Source: Chaunax sp. Z400
Lineage: Eukaryota; Chordata; Actinopteri; Lophiiformes; Chaunacidae
Direction of reading: 5' to 3'
Length of the DNA: 64,000 bases
Assembly: GCA_037577475.1 (NCBI GenBank)
Contig: CM075184.1
Coordinates: forward strand, 32,071,594-32,135,593
The position numbers and the translations under genes are program-made. A model generated the notes under the pieces. It worked only from the letters and a program-made list of their open reading frames with translations. It was not told where the DNA came from and searched no databases. Positions 22,835 through 34,379 of the stretch are shown here, piece after piece; within the stretch, counting starts at the first letter, position 1, and each line of letters begins with the position of its first letter.

Positions 22835-23587
22835 TCAGAACAATATCCATGCAAGAGGAAGAAACGGGAGCATCGTGCAGCTGGAAAACCTCCGGGAAGC
22901 AGAGGAGTGATCGATATCCATCTCCTCCCTGTCACTTTTAGGGTCATAGTCCTCATCCTCGTACATGTCGTCAACATCAGGCTGGTCTGATATAACAGTG
23001 TGGTCCCCTATAGAACAAAGTTTGCTCATGTTCTCCTTGACCACTTCACAGAAAGGCCTCTCCACGCCATCGCACACACAGCGGTTCAGCAGCACGCCAT
23101 TAGGGATGAACAGCATCTGCTGAATGGTGGCTTTACACTTAGAGGAGCATTTCCTGCCGTTGAACAGCTGCCCGCAGTATGACAAGTAGGCCGTGAGGGA
23201 GGTGTGGCAGTTGCTGTCCTCCTCGCAGCGCTGCCGGGCCTCCATGCACCCTATCCCCCCGGCATCGCTGGGGTGTCTTCGCGGGAGGCACGGCTCTATG
23301 GCACGCTTGGCGCTGACGCACTCCAGGTCCTGAGCGCAGTCGCAGTTCTCCAGGTCTGGCCCGCTGCGGGTGTGATTCAGCCTTATCAGCGCGTTGATGC
23401 AGTGGCTCGGGCACTGCCTCCTCGTCCCCCTGATGTTCCCTTCACATGCTGCTAAGTACTGGCTGTATGCGAGGTCGCACTCGGGCTCTTCGTGGCACCG
23501 AAAGAGCGCCTGCCAGCAGATTAGTTGGGCATCTAAGGCCACCAGCACCCATGGGAGAAGTGCCAGGGCGCTGCACCAAAATCTCAT
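22835..23587 (-). CDS. gas1: GAS1-family Hedgehog co-receptor, single exon
   Basis: A 250-residue intronless frame of the growth arrest-specific 1 family, GPI-anchored relatives of GDNF receptors that bind Hedgehog ligand and assist Patched. Residues 1-20 form a signal peptide. LICWQALFRC (22-31) opens the first cysteine-rich GFR-alpha-like domain, with CPSHCINALIRLNHTR (59-74) and NCDCAQDLEC (81-90); the second starts at GCMEARQRC (113-121) and includes CVCDGVERPFC (170-180). These blocks match GAS1 closely. N-glycosylation sites: Asn71 and Asn186. An acidic tail (about 201-225) leads to a short hydrophobic end (238-250), as expected for GPI attachment near Ser229-Ser236. Human GAS1 is about 345 residues; this protein lacks its Gly/Ala-rich inserts. 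Single-exon structure is normal for GAS1. Which teleost paralog (gas1a, gas1b or another) is uncertain. The start opens a good signal peptide. Confidence 0.92.
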   Translation of the reverse strand: MRFWCSALALLPWVLVALDAQLICWQALFRCHEEPECDLAYSQYLAACEGNIRGTRRQCPSHCINALIRLNHTRSGPDLENCDCAQDLECVSAKRAIEPCLPRRHPSDAGGIGCMEARQRCEEDSNCHTSLTAYLSYCGQLFNGRKCSSKCKATIQQMLFIPNGVLLNRCVCDGVERPFCEVVKENMSKLCSIGDHTVISDQPDVDDMYEDEDYDPKSDREEMDIDHSSASRRFSSCTMLPFLPLAWILF

Positions 23588-25060
23588 ACTTGAATAGAGT
23601 TTCTAGTTCAGTGACGTGCACTTTCTCCACCAGCGCATTGGGATCAGGTACACTTACACATTTGGATCCCACAGATTTCAGTTCATTAGTATTCCATGCA
23701 TGCGTTTTGCAACAAGTCAGAGAGAGAAAAATAACACGTGGTCCTTTAAAAAAAAGAAAATTATCCACAAAGATGCAGGGACATTAAGTTTGCCTCTTCC
23801 TGGTGACTTTTGTGGAACACAGGATCTGACTCAGGGAACTCGCCACACGTGGTTGCACAAAAAAGGGAAAACAGCGCATTAAAATAGTCATTCCGGGAAG
23901 AATATCCGTTCAACAAGTAGTAAATCACACCGTGAAGCGCAGCCTGTGTCTCCTCCATGCCACCAGTGCAGATCTGAGCTGGACACTGAAACGCGCCGCG
24001 CTCTTTCCAAAGTTAACACGCACTCCAACCAGTCATCAACTTAGTTTGTACACTTGAACTCATCTTTCTTGCCAACGTTACTTTCGCCTCCTCACCGTCG
24101 CTCCACCACTTTTAACATCCACCCACGCATCCTGATGTTGTTGTTTGTTTTAGTTGGAGGAGTTTCTATCTGTCGCATTTTGTCCCGCTATGCGCGTCTT
24201 TGTCCCCCTTCTTGCTGTTACGCTTCACGGTCCGCCGAGCATTTCCCCACAACACCCCTCCTTCTGTCTAAAAAAGAAAGAACCCCCCCCCCTCTCTCTC
24301 TCCCTCTCTCTCTCTCTCATTTAGGATCCTGGTCACCGATTGGTCGTCATTGAGGAGTCAGCCGTGGGACCCATTTCCAGCCCCACTGCTGCACACAAAT
24401 CCTCTAAGTGTAGGAGGAGATAGCCTGGATGAAAATGTTTATGATTGTCCTTCCATGGAACCCAAGGATCCGGGATCCAGGATCTGTGTGGTCTACTCTT
24501 GAAACACAACACAAGTGGAGGAGGGTGGGGGGGCTTGCACAGCGCATTCCTCAGTAAGGAGCTCACATCTGCAACTTCACTGCTTCAATTTCCAGCGCGG
24601 ACAAACAGATCTGTTCCTGTTTAACCATAAACAGAGCGGTAGACCTCCGCGATAACCGCCTCGTCGCTGAGGGTTTTCACTTCTCGCTAATTGTCGCTCT
24701 TCCCCCTCTCCTTGTCCTGCCTCTCATTCTGCACAGTTTGTAAGCCCCGATTGACAGAAAAGAATGGGAGAGAATGGTATTTTCTGGCCCGTTTCACCCC
24801 AATTGTGTCAGATTGGCCATGCAGTGGCGCAGTGTGTTTCCAGGCGGCACATTGTCCACGCACTGCGGCCCCCCAATAGAGAGGGGTTTCAGCATCAATA
24901 TATTTTACAGCTATCCCCTTTCACACCACACTTGAGAGCCAGCAATAGCCCAGGCCCTTTTTGCCATTGAAATGGTAACTAACTTGTTTTTATTTCTTGT
25001 AAAGCAGCTTCAGGCCCCCCCCCCCCCAGGCTGTGCCAGTTTTGCACAATATCAGATGCA
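23588..25060. other. gas1 upstream region
   Basis: Presumed 5' UTR and promoter of gas1. There is a relatively CpG-containing stretch near 23960-24260 and a C/T-rich tract at 24285-24320. No TATA box stands out, and no coding exon is recognised. Confidence 0.4.
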
Positions 25061-25067
25061 TGGATGC

Positions 25068-25235
25068 CCACAACCTCAGATCAGTTTGCAAATAAACAAA
25101 TTTGTTTGGGTAGTTTGTGTCATTTGAAAATAACTATTCCTATACAACATTTTACACAATCAGTACTTAGTGTGTCCCCATCAGCATTGATTACTGCAGA
25201 AATCCTCCTCCACCAAATCGAAATCATCACTTGTC
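25068..25235 (+). repeat. Dispersed repeat family 'A', copy 2
   Basis: 'ggtagtttgtgtcatttgaaa' aligns with copy 1 at 4.65 kb, and 'catcagcattgattactgcag' followed by 'aatcctcctcc' aligns with the copies at 33.8 kb and (inverted) 47.45 kb. This copy bridges the two halves of the family and shows that they belong to one element. Confidence 0.6.
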
Positions 25236-26890
25236 AGTGGAACCCATTCAGGTATGTGGTGGTAGATTTATGGCTAACTTCAGAATAATGATGCAGGATG
25301 ATTTGTCTCCTCGATGAAGAGACCCACTCTATGTATGTTGGGTTTTACTTCTAAAATATACTGTTCACAATCTCAGTAAACTGTGGTGCCATCTGGCTAC
25401 GTTAACAGAATACAGAATCATTATGAGACGATGGAAAGCGGAGCACTGGATCACAGTAATGTCCAACTTATCAGGTTAGGAAGGAACCATATTCAGGCTC
25501 TCAGGGAGACCTGAGTTCATGTCTAAGGACTGATCTCATAGCACGCACAGCAGATATGAACTGATAAATCCTACTGTCACTTTATCTGCATGTTTAAAAT
25601 TATTATTACATGTTTTTTATGTATAGATTCACTTTTTGGCATCATCCTTCTGCTTATTGGCTTTAATATATATTTAAATATGGAGACATAGGGTGGGATA
25701 GGTGGATGGAGTTTGTTCATAATATGATTATGTCCTGTTTACCTTCATGTTATAATAAAAACTATGGACATACATTACAATAATAATACTAAGGTATATA
25801 TACAAATATGCATGAAAAAACCTCATCGATCTTTCACACTAACCGACCTCTGACATGTCAATCATTATCTGTCCGCCTCTGCAGCTTCCCTCTTCGATGT
25901 TTCTCTACTAAGTGTATTTTTGTCTCCATCTGGTGTTCTGGTAGCAAGAAAATCACACAAAACAGAAAGGAGGGTCATTATCCTAAAAATAAGTTTATTG
26001 CAGTTAAAACCAAAAAAATCACTGAAATACCTTCAGAGACATGGTGACAGAAATACTTTGAAATAAAGAAACAGTCAAAGAACAAGAAGAAACTGCATGT
26101 TGTTGCAGCCACACACAAAAAACAGTTCCACAGGAATACAACACAAAAAAATAACATATTGTATATTATCATGATTATTATTGAGTTATTGGATTATTAT
26201 GATAAGTCACACACAGTCATACAAAGCAAACAGTTTGCTTTATGGCTTCTGTTCCACCCGATAATATTGTTTCATGATAAAACATGACAGGTTCTAGTAG
26301 CTATTTTATAAAAGGACTTATTGCAACTCTTTCCTCTGCTTTATATTATTGAAATGTTGTGAAGATACTGTCCATATATCATATGACAAAAAAACAAAAA
26401 ACAACAACTGAAAAGTGTTGCCTCAGAATTCACTCTGCAGTAGTGTGACACCTACAGCAAATTACCACTCATCCTAAAGCAAAAGCAACATCTTTAGTCA
26501 ACATGTCCTGCAAAATAAGACTTTTTAGAATCATCAAATGCCCAAAGAAAAACAAGTTTTGGCAGTAGAGCTGTAACAGGAAGCAAAGTGGGGACAGACA
26601 TCACCCTCACTGCTACATCAAATCAAACACTGGCAAAATGTAGCATATATGGGCTCAACAGAGCATCAAGAAAACCCCCTTCTTGATTCGCCCATGCCTT
26701 CAGTTATGCCTGGCTAGAAAACAACACAGACTGAATACCGAGTCGCACAGTAAGCCCACAAGGAGTGTGCTGTGCAACACTACGACCAGCACTCTCAGCC
26801 ACAGGGTTTATTTTACAAAGACACTACTTGACATATCACGTCGGCTAAAAACCACAAATCCACCAGCACAGAACGGCACCACTGAGACAC

Positions 26891-26936
26891 ACGGGTCAAT
26901 GAGATGGAGGACGGGTCAAAGGTCACGTGACGGGTC
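26891..26936. promoter_or_regulatory. Composite DR1 nuclear-receptor site and CACGTG E-box
   Basis: ACGGGTC occurs three times at about 20-nt spacing (26891, 26911, 26930). At 26913-26925 GGGTCAAAGGTCA is a perfect direct repeat with 1-nt spacing (DR1: RXR, PPAR, HNF4 or COUP-TF type). Overlapping it, 26922-26931 is GTCACGTGAC, a palindromic USF/TFEB-type E-box. It lies in the presumed cplx3 3' UTR or the gas1-distal region. Motif evidence only. Confidence 0.5.
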
Positions 26937-27865
26937 GACAACACTACAAGAAGCAGCGAGTTGAGCTGAAGAACGACCCGCTGTGGACAGTACAGGCAAA
27001 CAGCAGATACATGTACATCTGATACAACATGGATATTTGTATGTGGATTTATATTTGCACCACGGTTACACAGTTTGACATATTTGTGCCATTTCCTTTA
27101 TATTGTGACAAGCAAAGGCTTTGGCATACGACTTCTAACACATTTACATTTCCCTTCATCTGAGCAGCGTTTATATTCTAACTGACTCTGGATGCGGCGC
27201 AAACCTAGATTTACTCCCTTTGTAGTCGATGTTGAGGTTATGTTTGGGAGCACAGGTCTCAACTATAAATTCTAACAACACACACTGCAGCTAATCTATG
27301 CTGCCCTGACGTGAGACACAATTCCTGCCTATACTCGCAAATGATTTGTTGCTTTTAATACAAAGAAATCTCCTGCAGAAACAAACAAAAGAGGAGGCTC
27401 ATTTTCGTGAGGAGTAGCTTCCTTATATGTTGGAGCGATAGAGGAGACAACCTTGCACGGACGTCCAAGGCACAAAGAAGTACAGAGATAATGATATGTC
27501 TGGGAAAAGATTCAAACTAAGGGGGCCAACATTAGTAAACTACTCATGACAAAAATCAGCTCGTTTGTTGCTCTAAAGGAATATTGCCCATTTCTATGAT
27601 TTTGTGCTTTTGTACATGGAACACAAACAACCCCACAAACTGCTTCGTCATTTTAGTTCTCCTAAAATAAATGACCAGATCTCCAAAATTCAACATGACA
27701 CACTTCACTGTATGGCTTCCTCACATATGCTAGTGTCAATCTTTAGGGCATGCTTTTTTCCCATTCCCACCCAGCAGCTGATCTCAGTGATCCTCTCGTG
27801 TTAAAGGTGCTCATGATGTGTTCATCAGTGAAATCATCTGCCGTGTGTTGGGAATCGATGGAAAC

Positions 27866-27868
<3 letters not shown>

Positions 27869-27907
<39 letters not shown>
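27869..27907. repeat. CA microsatellite
   Basis: An uninterrupted CA run of about 39 nt, followed near 27963 by four GGGA units. Confidence 0.93.
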
Positions 27908-27909
<2 letters not shown>

Positions 27910-28418
27910 GAGACATCTGCTGCAGAATCATACTGTGTCATCGCCGATCATGTGAGGTACAGAGAGGGAGGGAGGGAGGGAGGTAAGGGCATGAAGGGAG
28001 CAAAAGGACTCAACAGGCAAATATTTATCGGAGCAGAAGTTGCTCCACAGGCAGAAATAATGTTGTTGGTTTCTTGTCAGTGGGAAGAGCCAGAGATGAA
28101 CAGTCTTTCTGATGCATCATGGGTAGTTTCAATAAAAATATTAATGACATTCATGATTTTTTTTGGGGGGGGGGTATTTGAAAGGAAAGCTCACCTAGAT
28201 GATGGCTAGAATTCCTCTTTTCCAGATAATATCAGCTTTTACTTTCTTTTCTGCAGGGCTTCTAACTTTGCACAGCTAGAAAAACTGTTATTATGTAGCT
28301 CTGCCATCTGACGTTCCACCAAAGCAATAAGAATATTTCTACCTCCAGAGCAGCTCTGCCTCTGAAAAATATTTGTACAAGTCAAACTCTAATCCTCTGG
28401 GACTTAGAGCCGGCCAAA

Positions 28419-31400
28419 TCACATGAGACTGCAATTCTCCGTCTGCTTTTTGAGGTCTTCCAGTGTGGCCTGGGCTTTGTCTTTCAGCTGGTCGATGTCC
28501 ACGTTCTGGATGTTTGACAGCTGGCCCAGCACCGACTGCTTGTGCGTTTCCTCCTGGTTGTCCTCAGCGATCATCTTGGCCAGCTCTGTGGGCAAGACCA
28601 CGTCCTCCCCCGCCTGCTGGATCTGGGTCTCATCTAACTCGCTCTGTAGTTTAAAAAAAAGTATTGCAAGAATATGAAGGGTTTATAAAGGCGGTGATGC
28701 TGTTGGAGATGTTTTTATGTGCATTTTTATATAACAAGCCCTTCGGTCCAAACATGCATTGTCTTTTCAGAAGCGAAGTGGGATTATTTTACCTTTGGTA
28801 GTCTGTACTTGTCTCGGAAATGACTTCTGACTGTGGCTCTCTCAGCTTTCTTCTGGGCAAAATTAGCTTCTCGTTCTTGTCTGCAAGAAAGGATGAAAAA
28901 AAATATATATATATTTTTGTGCAGTATGTAAAAAACGAATCATTGGTGCACGCTTTCACCTGCAGACATCCTTCAAGTAGCAACGTTAACTGCAAACGCC
29001 ACACATTTAAGGTGGGATAACACACACATTTTATCTAAAAATGAAGGAAATGGATGCTTAATATTGCAATTATGCTTTAAGAGCATTACCAGAGAGGGAG
29101 ATTAGCATTACCATGTGTCCTCTTAATGCTAACTACAGAGTGTCAAGACGGCATAAGGTGGAGCAACAGCAGTGTAATGCTGTGGGGTAAAAAGCAGGCT
29201 TATGTTCTAGAGCCCCAGATGCAGCATTCTGTCAATCCAGTGCTCCTCTGAGGGATTTCAGTCCTGTTGGGATGTGGACTAAGAGAAGTGACCCACTAAC
29301 TGCAGGCTCATTACCATTCCCCCACTTCCACTGTCATCCCATCCCATACATGTCCTGGATTGACCTCAGATTAGCTAATATTAGAGTCTGCTTCATAAAT
29401 GTGAAACACTTAAAAGAGCTTCATGACTATTTTTGCAAAAAAAATTGAGGCAAATCATGTAAGAAATGAAAGATGGAACTCCAGACATCTATATAATCCC
29501 TTTAAGTCTCACTCTTCATAAGAGGGTTTTTAGGCATTTCTAAAATTCTACATATCTGTCTGTAAGAAACCAAATGTTGGTTTAATATTTGTGTCTGCTC
29601 TGTCATCCTGTTTGCCTGTAATCCCTTAAAGCTCACTCTGAACCAGTCCAGCCTATACAGTATGTGATGGCTCCAGCAGAGGGCAGGCACTAGGCTGCTG
29701 GTGATGCTCCCTCCACTCAGCATCACTTGACTATTTATGGCTTCAGTGTAGTTCAGAATCGTCGCTCGTAAATTGCAAAAAAATTTGCTCGAATGCCTCG
29801 AGCATCATGGCAACAACATCTTTCACAACAACAACAACAGCGAGAAACACATTTTTAAATACAGCAGGTGTTTATAACAAAATCAACACCTTGGATGATA
29901 ATCTTCAGTGGCAGAGGTTGCCTCGTGCACCTAGAGGTCAGCAGCATGATCTTAAAGCGGAGGACCACAGGCATGAGTGTCAGGGGAAGGTCTTTTCATC
30001 TGGAGATGCAGCATTCATATCCTGTCTGTGTGAGCCTGAGTTCACTTTGTCTTAACATGAACGGACACAACACCAAATGGTACACAGGCCCATGACGGTG
30101 CTCACTTGCAGCCAATATGAGTAGAGCTTTGTATCTTCTCCTCTCAAGGGCATCAAGATGACCAGGGTTGTCATTGTGGCCCGAGTGCTGAGGGTGATAA
30201 AATGTCTACATGTGACATGTCAGCGCGAGCAACCCTACCCCCTCAACCTTATTCCGCTTTTAATATGAGCAGTATGTGCTTCTCCGTGATCTATGCTCAT
30301 GTTTAGCACCTCTGACTAATAACTCACTTCCTCTGAAGGTCACATTGTGACGGCAGAGCATTAAGCATCTTGCCAAGCCTCCTGTAGGGCTAAGTGGGCT
30401 GAGCTGAGTGTTAACGCTGCCACAGTTAGGACTTCACTTCCCACTAGTGCTTAAAATGCCTACACATGGTAGTGTGAAGCGCTTTGGATAAAAGTGTGCA
30501 TCTAATGGTGATGAAGCAGGGTTTGGAATCAATTTGGGAACAATCGGATAGTTGTGTTAATATAATATATGCTCCTCCCAGCAAAGAACAACCTCATCAG
30601 AAACTACTATTTTTCTGTAAAGCTCTGGTCTAATTTTTTTTCATTCTGCATTATTAATCAATGATAACTTATTCTATGATCAGGACAGGGAACATCTGAT
30701 ATGTGATATGGAGTCCTGATTTAGGAGAAGCATCACTGAGTGAACTCCAAATGACCTTGTTGTACCATATTTGGTCCACCAGTGGCTCGAGGAATTAAAA
30801 AAAAAAAAAATTTATGTATGTATTTAATGTATATATAATGTGTGTGTGTGTGAATCAGGAAAAATTATCCAAATGATAGAAGAAAGCATGACCAATAAAA
30901 TTAAAAGCGTGCAACTGTATATATAATAAATAACTAATACAATTTTGAGATTTAATAAGGACATGCATTCCAAATTCAATTTTTTATGGTACAATATATT
31001 TTAATGTCCATTTATCACGACTATCATGAGTAACTAACCTATGAGAGATGAGTTAGACGGCTAGGAAAGAAAATGTCTCAATGATTATTAGTTAGGAGCT
31101 ACTTTTATGAGCCCTCTGATAAAGGTTTTGCTTTATACCCACTTTATTTACCACACAGTGTGATTCGTCGCCCCTCGAATCCCCGCAGACGTTTCCGTGG
31201 AAGAATGGTTAAAGGAATCCCAAATTTAAAAAATAAGAAAACGATGCTACATAATTTGCCGAAGCTAAGAGAAGCGCTCCCAAGGCGCGAGCAGCAGCTC
31301 GTGTGAATGATGCGTAAAACAGTGCGCGGCGCACTGGGAGCGCTCCTCCATTCACACACAGAGACCCACAACTCAAACATGCCATGCTTCCGCCGCTTTG

Positions 31401-31620
31401 TCGACAAACGCTGTAGGTTTTCAACACAACCTCACATTCACAAGCTGCAATCATTATCTTACTTTTCCTCCTCTAACTGTTGCTGGTACTGTTCAAATTC
31501 CTCTTGAGTCATCCCCTGCGCGCCGGCCTCCGATTTCTCCGCCTCGGGTTTCTCCTCCGTCAGTCCGCCGGTCAGGTTCTTCAGCTGCCCTCCCACCATG
31601 TGTTTCACCATGAAAGCCAT
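28419..31620 (-). CDS. cplx3: Complexin 3, complete (3 coding exons)
   Basis: Complexins bind assembled SNARE bundles and both clamp and trigger synaptic vesicle fusion; complexin 3 is the form of retinal ribbon synapses. Coding exons on the minus strand: 31620-31463 (52 codons plus 2 nt), 28880-28793 (1 nt plus 29 codons), 28643-28419 (74 codons plus stop), giving 156 residues (human 158). The start MAFMVKHMVGGQLKNLTG is almost identical to human. The SNARE-binding central helix ends RSHFRDKYRLPK (residues 71-82). The carboxy half has LPTELAKMI, SVLGQL and LKDKAQATLEDLK. The last four residues, CSLM, form a CAAX farnesylation box (CHIM in human), the hallmark of complexins 3 and 4. Intron 1 is 2.6 kb and the second 149 nt. 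No frame breaks. The family is certain; complexin 3 rather than 4 rests on the amino terminus and the ulk3-csk neighbourhood. Confidence 0.96.
29673..29686 (+). promoter_or_regulatory. Candidate CTCF core motif in cplx3 intron 1
   Basis: CCAGCAGAGGGCAG fits the CTCF core consensus CCASYAGRKGGCRS at all 14 positions. No chromatin data are available here; a single motif is suggestive only. Confidence 0.4.
30455..30512 (+). repeat. LINE-type 3' tail fragment
   Basis: 'agcgctttggataaaagtgt' followed by 'catctaatg' is the familiar fish LINE/SINE terminal phrase 'cgctttggataaaagcgtctgctaaatg' in diverged form. Only the last tens of bases are identifiable, within cplx3 intron 1. Confidence 0.55.
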
Positions 31621-33780
31621 GGCTGCGCCTTCGGAGAGTCCTCTGCTGGATCGGCTAAGAAGTTGAAAGCTTGGCGCGCTCTGGGGTGGAGCCCTGACGG
31701 TGGATAAAGCGACAAATGTCGCTTAAAACAAACGTCTGGGAGGGTTACACAAGCGCGTATAAGTTTCAAAAGCTCGGTGGGAGCAGGCAAACCGGGAAAA
31801 AAAAAAAATTATTATTCCAACGGATCGTCGGAAGCTGGCAGTTTCAGCACCAGTAGCCCTGGACAGCTCCGCGCCGTGAAGGATGCAGAGGAGTTGCTCA
31901 GTTATGAGTCAACAAGTTTGGCGCTGAACTCTACCAATCCTGTGACTCCGTCCGCAGCCACCACTCCCTCCACCCAATCCCAGGCACAGCCGGACTGGGA
32001 GTGCGCTTGCATGGCGCGCGTCGGCATCGTGGGCTGCTCCCGTGATTCGCCGTCTGATTATAACTCACGGTGGAGTCGAGCGGGACCCCGGGAGGGACAA
32101 ACAACACGTGACGAGCCTCAGTGTCTCCTGGCTGTTTTGGTGCCTCTATCTTTATCAGGGTCATCTGCGCGCTGGAGGCAATTAAACGCGCAGTTTGTCA
32201 ACATGTTGTGTTTCCTAATTGCAAATTAGTCAAACGGCTGTCGGTCAACCCACGGCGCGAGTCCCGTTTATTGGCCTGTAATCACTTAGAAATGATGGAT
32301 CGCATCTTCTCCAGTTGGGTCTGTTTGATATGAACAGCGCGTGTCGTGCTGTGCGCATGTAAACGCATCTTTTAGTGAGCAGATACTCATCCTATACCTT
32401 ATAAATATTCCTTGTCACTATGAAATGGAGCTGCCATCCTAGAATTAGAAAGTTTTTATCTCCAGCTGCATCACCATAATATTCCTTTTGTGACACTTTT
32501 ACCACGAGTGAATTTATTACCAGTGTCTTGCTTATAAGGCCTCCTATAGGATTTTCTGTGTTACTTCCTCTCACGTTTGAATAGTTGAACTTTCATCACC
32601 AGAAAAGATGATTTATTAAAAAGGCTGTGTGTTTCAGGACGACACCGTGTGACATGTATTCAGCTGGGCAGCAATTATGACCTATATGTGTGTGTGAGGA
32701 ATATTTTAAACCTCTCTTTCTCCCTCTCTGAGATTCATGACACCCAAAGTGTGAAAAGGAACTTTGAATACAAGTCAACAACATGAGCGTCCTGATCCTC
32801 GCAGCAGTCTGACACCCAGCCTGGCCTACTTTCCTGGTCCCTGTGGATCAGGAGAGACAGAGCACGTCTCAGTGTCTTTTTGTCACAGGCTTAGCGAGGC
32901 GCTGGGAGCCAATACCTGACTCGCTTTTAAACCTCTCTCCAACTTCAAAACTGCCTCCGGTGAATAGATTGAAACGTAACGCAGTGAATAAGATCAAAAC
33001 TGTAATCTCTGTGAAATTTAATATAAAGAATTTGCCAAACCAGCATGTTTCAACATGAAATTATATCTTTCCGCTTTTGATATTCGTAGCTCATGTGTCG
33101 CTCACTTTTTCCATGTGTTATCACTGAGCCTTGACTACAGGTGCACTAGCAGGTACACAGAGGGAGGTTCTTGTCCAAGATGATGGAAATTACACAAAAC
33201 TACACACACACACACCTCGTTCATTTCAGTTCAGACGACTGCAGCCTACACATCATGGCATGTTCTGACAGCTGAGCCACGCAGGATAATCATGTTGGCC
33301 TAAAAGGTGAGAGCAGAGCCATTTTCTTTAAGAGCCTCTAATGGATGACCACCAAACATAGGAGCTGTTTTCACTCCCTTCTTGTGAAATATGAAGAGCT
33401 ACAGAAAAGAAGTCCTGATTGTGGACGTCTGCATCACTGGAACACATCGAGCCTTCTTGTTGTCATCATGTAATTCATGAGTGGGAAAGTATCTGATACT
33501 AGAGGACTTGGTAATCAGTGACCACTTATTAGTTGAACTAGGTAATCATTGGTTGGACAACTGAGTATCCTGATTAAATTGTCTGTCAAGCCAGTTCAGC
33601 CAGTTACTGTAAGTTAGCCTTATAATAAAGGATTTAAATATGCACCACTGTCTTTATATTATTATTATTATTATTATGATCATTTTGTCCCTTATATAGG
33701 ACTATCTTAATTCAATCTGTGACAAAAACAATACCAAAAACAACAAACATACATTTCTCAGGTGACATAACTGAAGTATA
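31621..33780. other. cplx3 upstream region
   Basis: The first 600 nt are GC-richer (with CpGs and an open but unrecognised 150-codon plus-strand frame) and probably contain the cplx3 5' UTR and promoter. I see no TATA box or recognisable exon. A TTA trinucleotide run sits at 33656-33677. Confidence 0.4.
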
Positions 33781-33789
33781 TAATATTTT

Positions 33790-34378
33790 TACAATATCAT
33801 CATTGATTACAGCAGTAATCCTCCTCCTCATGGACTGGTACATCCTCCAGATGATGTCATCCTGTGGATGGATCTCATGAGCCTGCAGAGCTCACTCAAA
33901 CAACCCCACAGGTGTTCAATGGAGTTGAGGTTGAGGCCCATTGCTGGCAATTCCAGAATTCCTAAACCTCCTGCAGCATCAAACTGGTACGATCCCAGTC
34001 AAGTTTAGTTTATTAGTTTATTCAGTCAGTCATCAAACATGATACAATAATACATTTATTGCTCATTTTTGAAAGTTACTCCATCTGTGGCATTTTTTCA
34101 GCTGTTTTTTTTGTTTTTACAGGGGTGGGTTAGTTTAACCAACTCATTTGGGATCAGTTGTATAAATCAATCATCTCTTTTTCTCTAAAAATAGTGTTTT
34201 CAGACTCAAGGCTACTAACAAAAATCAGTCAAGTTTGACCAAACCTCATATTGTTGAGAATAACAAAAAAAAAACCTGCCCTTCATATAGACCAATATTA
34301 AAATAGAGAAAAGTTTTTTTCAAATTGGGCCAAAATGAGAGGGGAATTTTTTAAATCCCTTGAGTATATGATGAGTAA
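33790..34378 (+). repeat. Dispersed repeat family 'A', copy 3 (most complete)
   Basis: The core 'cattgattacagcagtaatc' plus 'ctcctcctcatggactgg' leads into 'ccccacaggtgttcaatgga', 'ttgaggttgaggcccattg', 'acaggggtgggttag', 'agtgttttcagactcaag', 'aaaatcagtcaagtttgacc', 'ttgttgagaat', 'tttttcaaattgggccaaaa' and 'aaatcccttgag'. This is the longest copy in the window and links all the others. No open frame or clear terminal repeats. Confidence 0.6.
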
Positions 34379-34379
34379 G

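Larger units (their letters stand above)
25240..28418. other. Intergenic region and presumed cplx3 3' UTR
   Basis: The right part should be the cplx3 3' untranslated region. Candidate gene-strand poly(A) signals are AATAAA (plus-strand TTTATT) at 26807-26812 and 25994-25999. The left part is gas1-upstream intergenic DNA. Apart from the repeat and motif entries, no coding exon was recognised. Confidence 0.4.

Noticed and set aside
23139..23455. Frames on both strands overlapping gas1
   Set aside because: Shadow frames of the GC-rich gas1 coding sequence.
31777..32229. 150-codon plus-strand frame upstream of cplx3
   Set aside because: Ser/Thr/Ala-rich composition of a GC-rich promoter region, without recognisable domains or matching exons.
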